A stretch of DNA of 64,000 bases from Gammaproteobacteria bacterium (GTDB taxonomy: Bacteria > Pseudomonadota > Gammaproteobacteria > Steroidobacterales > Steroidobacteraceae). How positions within the stretch are numbered: position 1 is the first letter of the stretch; each line of letters opens with the position of its first letter. Below are positions 1 through 9,293 of this stretch, one piece after another. The stretch covers positions 62,001-126,000 of the forward strand of contig PLET01000125.1 in NCBI GenBank assembly GCA_003137095.1, written 5' to 3'. Under the pieces are notes generated by a model. The model was not told the origin of the DNA, searched no databases, and saw only the letters and a list, made by a program, of their open reading frames with translations. The position numbers and the translations under genes were made by a program.

Positions 1-1688
1 GCATTGAGGTTCGAGGTCTTGCCCTGGTCGGTGGCCATGCCGGTCGTCGTATAGCGCTTGACGTGCTCGATGGACCGGAATCCCTCCCGTGCCGCGAGGG
101 CCAGATCGCGGGTCGTGACGTCGTGCTGCCAATCGACGAACGCCTTGTCGGTGGCCGTGGTTTGCGGCTGCGGCAGCGCGCCGAGCCAGCCGCAGCCGCC
201 GGTGGTGCCGGCTTCCGGGAGCGGGCGCCAGGAGCCGCGCACCGGATCGGGCGCGGCCGCCAGACCGGCGGCAGCACCGTCCTCGAGCGCCGCGGTCAGA
301 TCGCCGACGCCGCGGCAGGCGCCGGCGGAACGCTCGCATTCGGCCGAGAGGCCCGGCACGAAAGCCAGCAGCGATTCGTTCCACACCAGCTTGCCGCGCG
401 ACTGGGAGAACAGGTGCACGGAGGGGGTGTAGCCGCCCGACATCAGCACCGCATCGCATGCGAGGCGTGCGGCGGGGCGCACCATACCGCCCTGCACCCG
501 GCCGAGGGAGATCTCGCTCACCCGTCGATCGCCGCGGGTGCCGAGCACCGTTGCCGCCGGCATGATTTCGATGCCGGCGCGACTCACGGCGTCGGGCAGC
601 ACACCCACGGGCTGTGCCCGCACGTCGGCGATTGCCGCAACCGCAACCCCCGCCGCGTGCAGATCGAGCGCGGTCTGATAGGCGGCGTCCGTGGCCGTGA
701 CGACCACGACCCGGACGCCCACCTTCACCCCGTAGCGATTCAAATAGGTACGGGCGGCGCCGGCCAACAGAATACCGGGGCGGTCATTGCCGGGAAACAC
801 CAGCGGCCGCTCGATGGCGCCGGTGGCGAGCACCACCTGGCGCGCCCGCACCATCCACAGGCGTTGGCGCGGCTGCCCTGGATCCGGATCCGCCCGGTGA
901 TCGCCGAGGCGCTGGTTCAAGCCGAGCAGATTGTGCGGGAAATAACCGAACGCGGTGGTCCGCGTGAGCAGCGTCACGCGCGGATTGCCCGCCAGGGTGG
1001 CCAGCGCTCGCAGCGCCCAGTCGAGCGCCGGCACGCCATCGATGCGTGCCATGGTTTCCGCCAACAGGCTGCCGCCCATTTCGGATTGCTCGTCGCACAG
1101 CATCACCCGCGCGCCGGCGTCGGCCGCCGCCAGGGCAGCCGCGATACCCGCTGGTCCCGCGCCCACCACCAGCGTGTCGCAGTGAGCATAGCGCTGCGCG
1201 TAGCGGTCGGGATCGGCGGTCGCCGGCGCACGGCCGAGGCCTGCGGCGCGCCGAATGGCCGGTTCATACACGGACTTCCATGCGCGTTGCGGCCACTTGA
1301 AGGTCTTGTAGTAAAAGCCCGCCGGGAAGAACGCCGACAGCGCATCGTTGACCCGTCCGACGTCGTATTGCAGGCTGGGCCAGCGATGCTGGCTGATCGC
1401 GCGCAGGCCCGGATACAATTCCACCTGGGTGGCGAGCACGTTCGGGGTGTCGCGCGGCGCACCGGGATTCACGGTGACCAGTGCATTCGGCTCCTCGGCG
1501 CCGGCCGACAAGATGCCGCGCGGCCGATGATATTTGAAGGATCTGCCGACCAGATGCACGCCGTTGGCGAGCAGCCCGGAGGCCAGCGTATCGCCCTGCA
1601 GCGCGGCATAGGCCTTGCCGTCGAAGTTGAACTGCAGGCTACGTTCGCGGTCGACTCGGCCGCCGCCCGGCGTGCGCAGGACGCTCAT
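1..1688 (-). CDS. soxA: Sarcosine oxidase alpha subunit, copy 1 (partial)
   Basis: Alpha subunit of heterotetrameric sarcosine oxidase, which oxidises sarcosine to glycine with transfer of the methyl carbon to tetrahydrofolate. The gene starts at an ATG at 1688 and runs off the left edge, so about 562 residues of an expected 950-1000 are present. Visible are the N-terminal region with the RSFKYHRPRGI segment, a GAGPAGIAAALAAADAG dinucleotide-binding motif near residue 170, and the KRYTTTGMATDQGKTSN segment that precedes the GcvT-like C-terminal half. It aligns throughout with the complete copy at 10815-13727. Its start overlaps the soxD stop in an ATGA. A soxG probably follows outside the window. 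Confidence 0.93.
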   Translation of the reverse strand, partial: MSVLRTPGGGRVDRERSLQFNFDGKAYAALQGDTLASGLLANGVHLVGRSFKYHRPRGILSAGAEEPNALVTVNPGAPRDTPNVLATQVELYPGLRAISQHRWPSLQYDVGRVNDALSAFFPAGFYYKTFKWPQRAWKSVYEPAIRRAAGLGRAPATADPDRYAQRYAHCDTLVVGAGPAGIAAALAAADAGARVMLCDEQSEMGGSLLAETMARIDGVPALDWALRALATLAGNPRVTLLTRTTAFGYFPHNLLGLNQRLGDHRADPDPGQPRQRLWMVRARQVVLATGAIERPLVFPGNDRPGILLAGAARTYLNRYGVKVGVRVVVVTATDAAYQTALDLHAAGVAVAAIADVRAQPVGVLPDAVSRAGIEIMPAATVLGTRGDRRVSEISLGRVQGGMVRPAARLACDAVLMSGGYTPSVHLFSQSRGKLVWNESLLAFVPGLSAECERSAGACRGVGDLTAALEDGAAAGLAAAPDPVRGSWRPLPEAGTTGGCGWLGALPQPQTTATDKAFVDWQHDVTTRDLALAAREGFRSIEHVKRYTTTGMATDQGKTSNLN

Positions 1689-1990
1689 GGCGGCGGCACC
1701 GGCTCCGCCGGCTGCTCGATTTGCGGCTGCGGTTCATCGATGCGGTACGTCGCCACGAAATGATCCGTGGTGGTGTCGCGCAGCGCATTGAAGAAGCGGC
1801 CGCAGCCGCGGGCGTGCCGCCAGCGTTCGGCGTGAATGCCCTTGGTGTTGCTGCGCATGTACAGAAACTCGGCCCACGCCTGATCGTCGAGCTCGGACGG
1901 CCGCTCCGGCCGCGTGATGTGCGCCTGGCCGCCGTAGGTGAATTCGATCTCGGGGCGCTTGCCGCAGAATGGACAGACGATGATCAGCAT
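1685..1990 (-). CDS. soxD: Sarcosine oxidase delta subunit, copy 1
   Basis: Small delta subunit (101 aa) of heterotetrameric sarcosine oxidase. It starts MLIIVCPFCGKR and keeps the metal-site pattern of the family: the CPFCG pair near the N-terminus and an ERWRHARGCGRFF segment with His and Cys in the second half, which in characterised enzymes bind one zinc. The ATG at 1990 was chosen because the protein then has the usual family length and begins directly at the conserved CPFCG region. It lies 8 bp after soxB and overlaps soxA by four bases, so translation is probably coupled. The C-terminal tail is Pro- and Glu-rich. Confidence 0.92.
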   Translation of the reverse strand: MLIIVCPFCGKRPEIEFTYGGQAHITRPERPSELDDQAWAEFLYMRSNTKGIHAERWRHARGCGRFFNALRDTTTDHFVATYRIDEPQPQIEQPAEPVPPP

Positions 1991-1998
1991 CCGCGCGC

Positions 1999-3258
1999 TC
2001 AGTGGGCCACGGCGGCGGCGGCGGCTTCGTCGATCAGATAGCCGTCGCGAAACCGCTCGATGGTGAAGGGCGCATTGATCGGGTGCGCCTGATCGCGCGC
2101 CATCGTCCAGGCAAAGACATGCGCGGAGCCGGGGGTCGCCTTGAATCCGCCGGTACCCCAGCCGCAATTCACGTACAAACCCGGCACCGGTGTCTTGGCA
2201 ATGATCGGCGAACGATCCGGCGTCACATCGACGATGCCGCCCCAGTTGCGCAGCATCGCCAGACGGCGGAAATTTGGAAACAATTCGCAGATGGCGTCGA
2301 GCGTGTGCATGTTGATGTGCAGCGCACCGCGCTGGGTGTATGAGGTGTAGGCATCCGTGCCGGCGCCGATGACCAGTTCACCCTTGTCCGATTGGCTGAT
2401 ATAGGCATGAATGGTGTTGGACATCACCACGCACGGGAAAATGGGCTTGATGGGCTCGGACACCAGCGCCTGCAGCGGATAGCTCTCCAATGGCAGCCGG
2501 ACACCCGCCATGGCCATGATCACGCTGGTGTGGCCCGCGGCCGAGACGCCGACCTTGTGCGAGCGGATCACACCGCGCGTGGTTTCGAGCGCCTCCACCG
2601 CGCCGCCCGCATCGCGGCGGATGGCGGTGACCTCGCAATTCTCGATGATGTCGACCCCGAGCGCGTCCGCCGCGCGCGCGTAGCCCCAAGCGACGGCATC
2701 GTGCCGGGCGGTGCCCCCACGGCGCTGCAGGGCGGCGCCGAGCACCGGGTAGCGGATATCGCTCGAGATGTTCAACGGGGGGCAAAACGCCTTTGCCTGC
2801 TCCGGCTCCAGCCATTCGTTGTCGACGCCGTTGCAGCGGTTCGCATGCACGTGCCGCTTGAATACCTGGATGTCGTGCACGGTGTGCGCCAGCATCATCA
2901 CGCCCCGCGGCGAGAACATCACGTTGTAATCGAGCTCCTGCGACAGGCCTTCCCACAGCTTGACCGAGTGGTCGTACAGGGCGGCGCTTTCGTTGAACAG
3001 ATAGTTGGAGCGGATGATGGTGGTATTGCGTCCGGTGTTGCCGCCGCCGATCCAGCCCTTCTCCAGCACCGCGACGTTGCCGATGCCGTGCTCCTTGGCA
3101 AGATAGTAGGCCGCGCCCAAGCCGTGCCCGCCGCCGCCCACGATGATCGCATCATAGGCGGCCTTGGGCTCGGGCTTTCGCCACTGTTCCCGCCAGCCGC
3201 CGTGCCGGGAAAGACCGCGCCACAGCAGCGATAAGGCCGAAAAGTTCTGTCTGCTCAT
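1999..3258 (-). CDS. soxB: Sarcosine oxidase beta subunit, copy 1
   Basis: Beta subunit (419 aa) of heterotetrameric sarcosine oxidase, an FAD-dependent amine oxidase of the DAO fold. The Rossmann motif [14 protein letters not shown] is at about residues 41-54, followed by the family-specific [14 protein letters not shown] segment. The C-terminal [17 protein letters not shown] segment is typical of the subunit and contacts the flavin. It follows the dimethylglycine dehydrogenase-like gene by 15 bp and precedes soxD by 8 bp in one minus-strand operon. A close paralogue is at 9294-10541. Confidence 0.95.
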   Translation of the reverse strand: MSRQNFSALSLLWRGLSRHGGWREQWRKPEPKAAYDAIIVGGGGHGLGAAYYLAKEHGIGNVAVLEKGWIGGGNTGRNTTIIRSNYLFNESAALYDHSVKLWEGLSQELDYNVMFSPRGVMMLAHTVHDIQVFKRHVHANRCNGVDNEWLEPEQAKAFCPPLNISSDIRYPVLGAALQRRGGTARHDAVAWGYARAADALGVDIIENCEVTAIRRDAGGAVEALETTRGVIRSHKVGVSAAGHTSVIMAMAGVRLPLESYPLQALVSEPIKPIFPCVVMSNTIHAYISQSDKGELVIGAGTDAYTSYTQRGALHINMHTLDAICELFPNFRRLAMLRNWGGIVDVTPDRSPIIAKTPVPGLYVNCGWGTGGFKATPGSAHVFAWTMARDQAHPINAPFTIERFRDGYLIDEAAAAAVAH

Positions 3259-3273
3259 GAATCCGCGGCGCCT

Positions 3274-5742
3274 TCAGGCCCGAAGTTCCCGGTTCTCCGG
3301 GTCGTAAGGCGCATCGACCAGGACCGTGGCGCGCCGGCGAACCCCGAGGATCTCGATCTGCAGTTCACGGCCGACCGCCGCGAACGCGGGCTGCACGTAG
3401 CCGATGGCGAGGCTCTTGCCCAGGGCGTGGCCGTAGTAGCCGGAGGTGGCGCGCCCGACGAGCGTGCCGTCCGCAGCGAACAACGGCTCATTGCCGAGCG
3501 GGTCGGCGTCCCCGACGTCGTGCACCTGCAGGGTGATGAAGCGGTGCGGAACGCCGGCGGCGAGCTGCTTCTCGAGTGCCTCCTTGCCGATGAACGGTCC
3601 CTTGTTCAGGCGCACGAAGCGGTCCAAACCGGCCTCATAGGGCGTGTAGTCGCGGGTCAGATCGGTGCCCCACATGCGGTAGGATTTCTCCATCCGCAGG
3701 GATTCCATGGCGCGCATGCCGCACATCGCGATGTCGAACTCGGCGCCGGCCTCGAACAGCGCATTGAACAGATGATGCGCATACTCGATCGGAAAATGCA
3801 GCTCCCAGCCGAGCGCGCCCACGAAGTTCACGCGCAGCAGGTACACATCCGTGGCCAGCCCGACTTCGGCCACCTTCCCGGTGAGCCAGGGAAAGCCGGC
3901 GTTGTCGAGCGGCTCGTCGGTGAGCTTCGCCAGCACCTGGCGCGCATGCGGACCCGCCAGCACGAAGCAGCCGCGGCTCATGGTGATGTTGCGCAAGGCG
4001 ATGGCCGGCATCTGGGCGGACGCGGGCGGCAGCATCTTGCGCAGATAATCCCCGTCGTAGCGCTCCGCCGCACCGGCGCTGACCACGTAGAAATGCTCCT
4101 CGCCGATCTTGGTTATCGTGAATTCAGAGCGGATGCCGCCGCGGCGGGTCAATGCATGGCACAGGGCGATACGGCCGATCTTGGTGGGCACCTTGTTGGC
4201 GACCAGGCCATCGAGCCAGGCCTCTGCGCCCGGTCCGCTCACCTCGTGCTTGGTGAACGGCGTCAGATCGATGACCCCGACGTGCCGGCGCAGATGCAGC
4301 GCCTCGCGGCCCACGTGTTCGAAGTAATTGGAGCGGCGAAAGCTCCAGTGATCCTCGCGTGGGACACCCGGCGGCGCAAACCAGTTGGCGCGTTCCCAGC
4401 CGTAGCGCTGGCCGAACACCGCGCCCATGCGCGCCAGCCGGTCATAGACCGGGCTGGTCTTGGCCGGGCGGGCATCCGGGCGCTCTTCGTCGGGAAAATG
4501 GATGACGAAGACATTTCGGTAGGTTTCTTCGTTCTTCGCCACCACATAGCGCTTGCCGGTGTAGGGTCCGTAGCGGCGTGGATCGACCGCCAGCATGTCG
4601 ATGCCGGGCTCGCCCTCGGTGAGCCACTCGGCCAGCTGCCAACCCGAGCCCCCGGCGGCGGTTATGCCGAAACTGTGGCCCTCGTTGAGCCACACGTTCG
4701 GCACCCCCCAGGCCGGCCCGATGAGCGGACTGCCGTCCGGGGTATACGCGATCGGGCCGTTGACGATGTCCTTGATCCCGCACGCCGCAAGCGAGGGCAC
4801 GCGGCGCTGCGCAGCCTCGACGTGCGGCAGCAGCCGCTCCAGATCCCCCTCGAACAGGCTCTTGCCGAACCAGTCCGGAACCCCGTCGGCAAACCGCGCC
4901 GGTGCGCCTTTCTCATAGGGACCCAAAATCCAGCCCATGCGCTCCTCGCGCAGATAATACGATTTGTCGGATTCGCGCAGCACCGCGAGTTCCCGGCCGC
5001 CGCCCTGGCGGTAGGCTTTGAGTACGGCCGATTCGTCGTACACGATGTATTGGTGTTCGACCGGTATCGACGGCACGTTGATGCCGAACAGGCGCCCGGT
5101 CTGCCGCGCATAATTGCCGGTGGCGCACACCACGTGTTCGGCGACGATGTCGCCCTTGCTGGTGGACAGCCGCCATTCCCCCGACCCGGTGCGCTGCACG
5201 CCGATGACCTCGGTTTGTTCGTGGATCTCGGCACCGCGCGCCCGCGCGCCTTTGCGCAGCGCCATGGTCAGGTCCGCCGGCGCGATGTGGCCGTCGTCCG
5301 GGTGGTACAGCGCGCCGATGATGGGCGGTGTCTCGTCGTCGCCGAGATTGACGAGGGGCCAGAGTTCCTGCACCCGCTTCGGAGAGATCACCTGGAAGGG
5401 CACGCCGATGGTGTTGGCGGTGCCGCAGTACTTCTGATATTCATCCATGCGTTCGCGGCAGGTCGCCAGGCGCAGGTTGCCGGTCACATGGAAGCTGACA
5501 TCCTGGCCGGTTTCCGCCGGCAGCCGCTTGTACAGATCCACCGAATACTTGTGCAGCTGCCCGACGGTGTAGCTCATGTTGAATAGCGGCAGCAGCCCGG
5601 CGGCATGCCAGGTCGACCCGGCGGTGAGTTCCGCGCGCTCGAGCAGCGCAATGTCGGACCATCCCTTCAGGGCCAGATGATAGAGCGTGCTGACGCCCAC
5701 CACGCCGCCGCCGATGACGACGACGCGGGCATGAGTTTTCAT
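3274..5742 (-). CDS. Dimethylglycine/sarcosine dehydrogenase-like flavoprotein, copy 1
   Basis: An 822-aa FAD/folate enzyme of the dimethylglycine dehydrogenase family, expected to demethylate N,N-dimethylglycine to sarcosine. The order is an N-terminal DAO domain with VVVIGGGVVGVSTLYHLA at residues 7-24, a middle FAO domain, and C-terminal GcvT and GcvT-C folate-binding domains (from about residue 440). The STWHAAGL segment contains the His that carries covalent FAD in characterised dimethylglycine and sarcosine dehydrogenases. The ATG at 5742 is preceded by a GGAG ribosome site. It is first gene of an operon with soxBDA, which fits consecutive demethylation steps. Sarcosine dehydrogenase is the alternative specificity; position beside soxBDA favours dimethylglycine. 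Confidence 0.88.
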   Translation of the reverse strand: MKTHARVVVIGGGVVGVSTLYHLALKGWSDIALLERAELTAGSTWHAAGLLPLFNMSYTVGQLHKYSVDLYKRLPAETGQDVSFHVTGNLRLATCRERMDEYQKYCGTANTIGVPFQVISPKRVQELWPLVNLGDDETPPIIGALYHPDDGHIAPADLTMALRKGARARGAEIHEQTEVIGVQRTGSGEWRLSTSKGDIVAEHVVCATGNYARQTGRLFGINVPSIPVEHQYIVYDESAVLKAYRQGGGRELAVLRESDKSYYLREERMGWILGPYEKGAPARFADGVPDWFGKSLFEGDLERLLPHVEAAQRRVPSLAACGIKDIVNGPIAYTPDGSPLIGPAWGVPNVWLNEGHSFGITAAGGSGWQLAEWLTEGEPGIDMLAVDPRRYGPYTGKRYVVAKNEETYRNVFVIHFPDEERPDARPAKTSPVYDRLARMGAVFGQRYGWERANWFAPPGVPREDHWSFRRSNYFEHVGREALHLRRHVGVIDLTPFTKHEVSGPGAEAWLDGLVANKVPTKIGRIALCHALTRRGGIRSEFTITKIGEEHFYVVSAGAAERYDGDYLRKMLPPASAQMPAIALRNITMSRGCFVLAGPHARQVLAKLTDEPLDNAGFPWLTGKVAEVGLATDVYLLRVNFVGALGWELHFPIEYAHHLFNALFEAGAEFDIAMCGMRAMESLRMEKSYRMWGTDLTRDYTPYEAGLDRFVRLNKGPFIGKEALEKQLAAGVPHRFITLQVHDVGDADPLGNEPLFAADGTLVGRATSGYYGHALGKSLAIGYVQPAFAAVGRELQIEILGVRRRATVLVDAPYDPENRELRA

Positions 5743-5835
5743 TGGACGGTCTCCGTGGCCGGTGCGGGTCAGTGTAACCAGCGGCCGCGCAAACAAGACG
5801 CCATTTGCGACGACCCCGTGTTCAAATGCGTCAGA

Positions 5836-5862
5836 CCGCTGCGGCGGATCAGCCGCCAGCGG
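5836..5862. repeat. GC-rich inverted repeat between the dimethylglycine dehydrogenase-like gene and its regulator
   Basis: CCGCT plus GGCGG pairs with CCGCC plus AGCGG across a 5-base loop, with a 2-base bulge in the left arm. Short outer arms TCAGAC (5831-5836) and GTCTGA (5872-5877) frame the structure. It lies in the 199-bp divergent region and could be a regulator site or a transcript hairpin. Seen directly; function is inference. Confidence 0.4.
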
Positions 5863-5881
5863 CCGGATTCTGTCTGAAATA

Positions 5882-5930
5882 CGACAATGACCTGTCGAAT
5901 TTGAACAATATCCGGCACCGATGTCATAAT
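5882..5930 (+). promoter_or_regulatory. Promoter and inverted repeat upstream of the GbdR-like regulator
   Basis: TTGAAC at 5901-5906 and CATAAT at 5925-5930 form a sigma70-like -35/-10 pair with an 18-base spacer. An inverted repeat CGACA-N6-TGTCG at 5882-5897 sits just upstream of the -35 box, a typical place for an activator or autoregulator site. The -10 box ends only 11 bases before the ATG at 5942, so a transcript from it would have almost no leader. Confidence 0.45.
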
Positions 5931-5941
5931 CGCAGGCTCCT

Positions 5942-6958
5942 ATGCAAACCGCCGTCCAGCTGCGCAAGTGCAAGTACGCGTTCCTGACGCTGCCGAATTA
6001 CTCCCTCATCGCCGTGGCCAATGCCCTCGAACCGCTGCGCATGGCGAACCGCCTGGTCGGACAGGACGTCTATGAGTGGTGCATCGTCAGCACCGACGGC
6101 GCGGCCGTCGCGGCCAGCAGCGGCCTGAACCTCGCGCCCACGATCGCGCTCGAGCAGTTGGGTGCGGTGGACATCTTGTTCGTGTGCGGCGGCATCAACG
6201 TGCGCGAGGCGGTCTCGCCGGCGCTATTGACGACGCTGCGGCGGCTCGCGGACCGGCGCGTCGCGCTCGGAGCCCTTTGCACGGGAGGCTATGCGCTCGC
6301 CCGTGCCGGACTGCTCGATCACTTTCGGGCGACCATCCACTGGGAGAACCTGTCCATGCTGCGCGAGGAATTTCCGCGTGTGCGCATCAGCGATCAGCTG
6401 TTCACCATCGATCGCGACCGTTTCACCTGTTCGGGCGGCACGGCGCCGCTCGACCTCATGCTGAATCTCATCCAATCGAAGCTCGGTGCGAGAATCTCAC
6501 AGCTGGTGTCCGAACAATTCATGGTCGATCGGGTGAGAAATGACGCCGACCGGCAGTACATCCCGCTGCGGGCGCAGATCGGCCTCTCGCACCGCGGGCT
6601 GATCCGGGTGGCGCAGCTGATGGAGGAGCACATCGAAAAGCCGCTGTCGCTCGATCGGATCGCCAAATCCACCGGATTGTCCCGGCGCCAGATCGAGCGT
6701 CTGTTCAAGCGGGATCTGAACTGCGTGCCGAAGCGATATTATCTGCAGATGCGGCTGCGGCGGGCGCGCGAGCTGCTGCTGCAGACCGCGATGCCCATCA
6801 TGGACATCACCACCGCCTGCGGCTTCCAGTCGCCGCCGCATTTTTCGAAATGCTACCGCGCGGAGTATGGAATGCCGCCGAGCGCCGAACGCAAGATCGG
6901 CGGGGCGGCCGCGAGCCGGCCGCGCGCGGCGTCCGCGGCGGCGGAGCTGATCACTTGA
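5942..6958 (+). CDS. GlxA-family transcriptional regulator, GbdR-like
   Basis: A 338-aa regulator with an N-terminal DJ-1/PfpI amidotransferase-like ligand domain (about residues 10-190) and a C-terminal AraC helix-turn-helix domain (about 215-320). The first domain keeps a Cys in GALCTGGYALARAGLL. The FTIDRDRFTCSGGTAPLD stretch and general plan resemble GbdR, the activator of glycine betaine and dimethylglycine catabolism in Pseudomonas. It is divergent from the dimethylglycine dehydrogenase/sox operon and close to purU and gbcA, so control of these genes by betaine or dimethylglycine is likely. Related regulators of carnitine or sarcosine use look alike, so the ligand is not settled. The 3' end overlaps purU convergently by 8 bp. 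Confidence 0.87.
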   Translation: MQTAVQLRKCKYAFLTLPNYSLIAVANALEPLRMANRLVGQDVYEWCIVSTDGAAVAASSGLNLAPTIALEQLGAVDILFVCGGINVREAVSPALLTTLRRLADRRVALGALCTGGYALARAGLLDHFRATIHWENLSMLREEFPRVRISDQLFTIDRDRFTCSGGTAPLDLMLNLIQSKLGARISQLVSEQFMVDRVRNDADRQYIPLRAQIGLSHRGLIRVAQLMEEHIEKPLSLDRIAKSTGLSRRQIERLFKRDLNCVPKRYYLQMRLRRARELLLQTAMPIMDITTACGFQSPPHFSKCYRAEYGMPPSAERKIGGAAASRPRAASAAAELIT

Positions 6959-7820
6959 ATACGACGGTCTTGTTCTCGTCGAGAAACACGCGATGCTCGA
7001 GCAGTAGGCGCACGGCGGTCGACAGGGCGCGCCGCTCGGAGTCGCGGCCCGCCGCCGTCAGCATGTCCGGAGTGAAGCTGTGGTCGACGCGCTCGACGAT
7101 CTGCTCGATGATCGGACCTTCGTCGAGATCGCCCGTCACATAGTGCGCGGTGGCCCCTATCAGCTTCACGCCGCGCGCGTGCGCCTGGTGGTAGGGCTTG
7201 GCGCCTTTGAAGCCCGGCAGAAATGAATGATGGATGTTGACGGCACGGCCGCGCAGCCGCCGGCACAGATCGTCGGAGAAGATCTGCATGTAGCGGGCGA
7301 GCACCACCAGCTCCGTGCCCGTCGTCTCGATGAGCTCCATGAGCTTAGCCTCCTGGTCCGCCTTGGTCTCGGAGGTCACGGGCATCAGGAAATACGGGAT
7401 CTGGTGCTGCTCGGCGACGCGCCGCATGTCCGGATGATTGGAAACTATGGCGCTGACTTCCATGCGCAGTTCCCCGATGCGGTGCCGGTACAGCAGATCT
7501 TCCAGGCAATGGTCGAGCTTGGAGACCATGATCATGACGCGGCTGCGGTGTGCGCCGTCGTGAATGGCCCAGTACATCTGCTCGGCGTTGGCGGTGCTCA
7601 CGAAATCCTCGCGCAGCCGCGCGATGTCGACCGTATCGCCGCTCACCCCGCAAAACGTGATGCGCACGAAGAATCGCCGGGTCAGCACGTCGTCGAACTG
7701 GTGCATCTCCATGATGTAGAGCCGATGGCCGGCGAGAAAACTCGTTACCCTGGCGGTCGTGCCCATGCGGCTGGTGCAGCTGGCGGTCAGGATGTAAGGG
7801 TGGGCGGTGTTGAAGTCCAT
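6951..7820 (-). CDS. purU: Formyltetrahydrofolate deformylase
   Basis: A 289-aa enzyme that hydrolyses 10-formyltetrahydrofolate to formate and tetrahydrofolate. It has an N-terminal ACT-like regulatory domain (about residues 8-85) and a C-terminal formyltransferase-fold domain. The catalytic Asn-His-Asp set is recognisable: an Asn replaced context at VNIHHSFLPGFKGAKPY with the conserved His, and Asp in HYVTGDLDEGPII. The ATG at 7820 fits the family start; a further in-frame ATG at 7880 would add 20 atypical residues. purU commonly sits with sox genes because sarcosine and dimethylglycine demethylation load folate with one-carbon units, which PurU relieves. Confidence 0.93.
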   Translation of the reverse strand: MDFNTAHPYILTASCTSRMGTTARVTSFLAGHRLYIMEMHQFDDVLTRRFFVRITFCGVSGDTVDIARLREDFVSTANAEQMYWAIHDGAHRSRVMIMVSKLDHCLEDLLYRHRIGELRMEVSAIVSNHPDMRRVAEQHQIPYFLMPVTSETKADQEAKLMELIETTGTELVVLARYMQIFSDDLCRRLRGRAVNIHHSFLPGFKGAKPYHQAHARGVKLIGATAHYVTGDLDEGPIIEQIVERVDHSFTPDMLTAAGRDSERRALSTAVRLLLEHRVFLDENKTVVFK

Positions 7821-7913
7821 CCGCGCATGGTACCGGGCGGGGGCCGAGCATTGATAGTCCGGCGCGGCGCGCATGCACAAATCCGCGGCGTCAGCGAATT
7901 TTTAGATGGCACA

Positions 7914-7924
7914 CCACGCGGTGG
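7914..7924. promoter_or_regulatory. Short inverted repeat in the gbcA upstream region
   Basis: CCAC-GCG-GTGG, a perfect 4+4 inverted repeat, lies 67 bp before the gbcA ATG in a 171-bp spacer between divergently transcribed purU and gbcA. It could be part of an operator but is short enough to occur by chance in such GC-rich DNA. No convincing -10/-35 pair was found in this spacer. Confidence 0.2.
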
Positions 7925-7991
7925 CGAACCCTCGCTCGATTATCATGGTTTACCCATCGCGTGGCGCAGCGGAGTGTGCTGAAATCGCTCC

Positions 7992-9254
7992 ATGATCGAG
8001 CCGAAGCGGGACACCGGACACTTGGACATCGGCGTGCGCGATGAACTGCTGCACCGCTTGCGCGAACGCCGGCCGGAAACCCCGCTCACGCGGGATTTTT
8101 ACTGCAGCAGCGAGGATTATCAGATCGACCTCGACGCCATCTGGTACCGGGACTGGCTGTTCGTTGGACATGATTGTGAAGTGCTGAAGCCCGGCGATTA
8201 TTTCACCGTGCAGATCGGCGAGTATCCGGTAATGGTGGTTCGCGACCGGGACCTGACGCTGCGCGCATTTCACAACACCTGCCGGCACCGCGGTTCGCGC
8301 ATCTGCTCGGCGCCCAAGGGCTCGGCGTCGCGGCTGGTGTGCCCTTATCACCAGTGGACCTACCGGCTCGACGGCCGGCTGTTCTCGGCGCGCGACATGG
8401 GCGAGGGATTCGATCGCGCCCATTACAGCCTCGCTCCGGTGCACTGCACCAGCGTGGCGGGATACATTTTCGTGTCGCTGGCGAAGACCGCACCGGACTT
8501 CGAACCGATCCGGACGCGGATCGCCCCGTATCTGGAGCCGCACCGCCTGCATCAGACCAAGGTCGCGTTCGAGTCGACCATCGTCGAGCGCGCCAACTGG
8601 AAACTCGTGTGGGAGAACAATCGCGAGTGCTATCACTGCGGTGCCAATCATCCGGAGCTGCTGCGCACGTTTCCGGAGGATCCGACCCTCACCGGGGTGG
8701 AGGGGGCCGCCGGCAATCCCATGATCTCGGCCCATTGGGCGCGCTGCGAGGCGGCCGGGCTGCCGAGCCGGTTCCACATGTCCGCAAACGGTCAGATGCG
8801 CATCGCGCGCATGCCGCTGCTGCACGAGGCGGTCAGTTTCACCATGTCGGGAGAGGCGGCGGTGCGCCGGCCGTTGTCGGACTCGATCGGCGAACCGAAC
8901 ATCGGCACGCTGCTGCTGTTCCACTACCCATCGACCTGGAATCACGTTCTCGGGGATCATGCACTGTCGTTCCGCGTCCTGCCCATCGGGCCCATGGAGA
9001 CCCAGCTGACCACCAAGTGGCTGGTGCACAAGGACGCGGTGGAGGGCATTGACTACGATTTGCAGGAGTTGACGCGCGTATGGACCGCAACCAACGATGC
9101 AGATCGGCGCGTGTGCCAGGAAAATCAGCTCGGAGTGGTCTCGCCCGCGTACGACCCGGCTCCGTATTCGCCGGTCCACGAGAACGGGGTCACGCAGTTC
9201 GTCAATTGGTATTGCACGCATCTCGAGGGCCGGCTCGCTGAAGGCCCGCGGTAA
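7992..9254 (+). CDS. gbcA: Rieske non-haem iron oxygenase, glycine betaine monooxygenase alpha-like
   Basis: A 420-aa Rieske oxygenase, expected to hydroxylate a methyl group of glycine betaine, giving dimethylglycine and formaldehyde. The Rieske [2Fe-2S] ligands are C97, H99, C117 and H120 (CRH...CPYH). The mononuclear iron site is marked by ENNRECYHCGANH (H215 and H220). The sequence and the tight link to a full soxBDAG set support GbcA over aromatic-ring oxygenases; stachydrine or carnitine oxygenases are relatives. No reductase gene (GbcB) is in the window, so electron transfer must come from elsewhere. It opens a plus-strand operon with soxBDAG. Confidence 0.87.
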   Translation: MIEPKRDTGHLDIGVRDELLHRLRERRPETPLTRDFYCSSEDYQIDLDAIWYRDWLFVGHDCEVLKPGDYFTVQIGEYPVMVVRDRDLTLRAFHNTCRHRGSRICSAPKGSASRLVCPYHQWTYRLDGRLFSARDMGEGFDRAHYSLAPVHCTSVAGYIFVSLAKTAPDFEPIRTRIAPYLEPHRLHQTKVAFESTIVERANWKLVWENNRECYHCGANHPELLRTFPEDPTLTGVEGAAGNPMISAHWARCEAAGLPSRFHMSANGQMRIARMPLLHEAVSFTMSGEAAVRRPLSDSIGEPNIGTLLLFHYPSTWNHVLGDHALSFRVLPIGPMETQLTTKWLVHKDAVEGIDYDLQELTRVWTATNDADRRVCQENQLGVVSPAYDPAPYSPVHENGVTQFVNWYCTHLEGRLAEGPR

Positions 9255-9293
9255 TCCGCCGGATCGAATGCACGTGCCCCGAGCGAGCGTCCC

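Noticed and set aside
3427-5586. Long plus-strand reading frame (719 codons) opposite the dimethylglycine dehydrogenase-like gene
   Set aside because: It has the low-complexity Arg/Ala/His-rich composition of an antisense shadow in GC-rich DNA, while the opposite strand gives a full family match.
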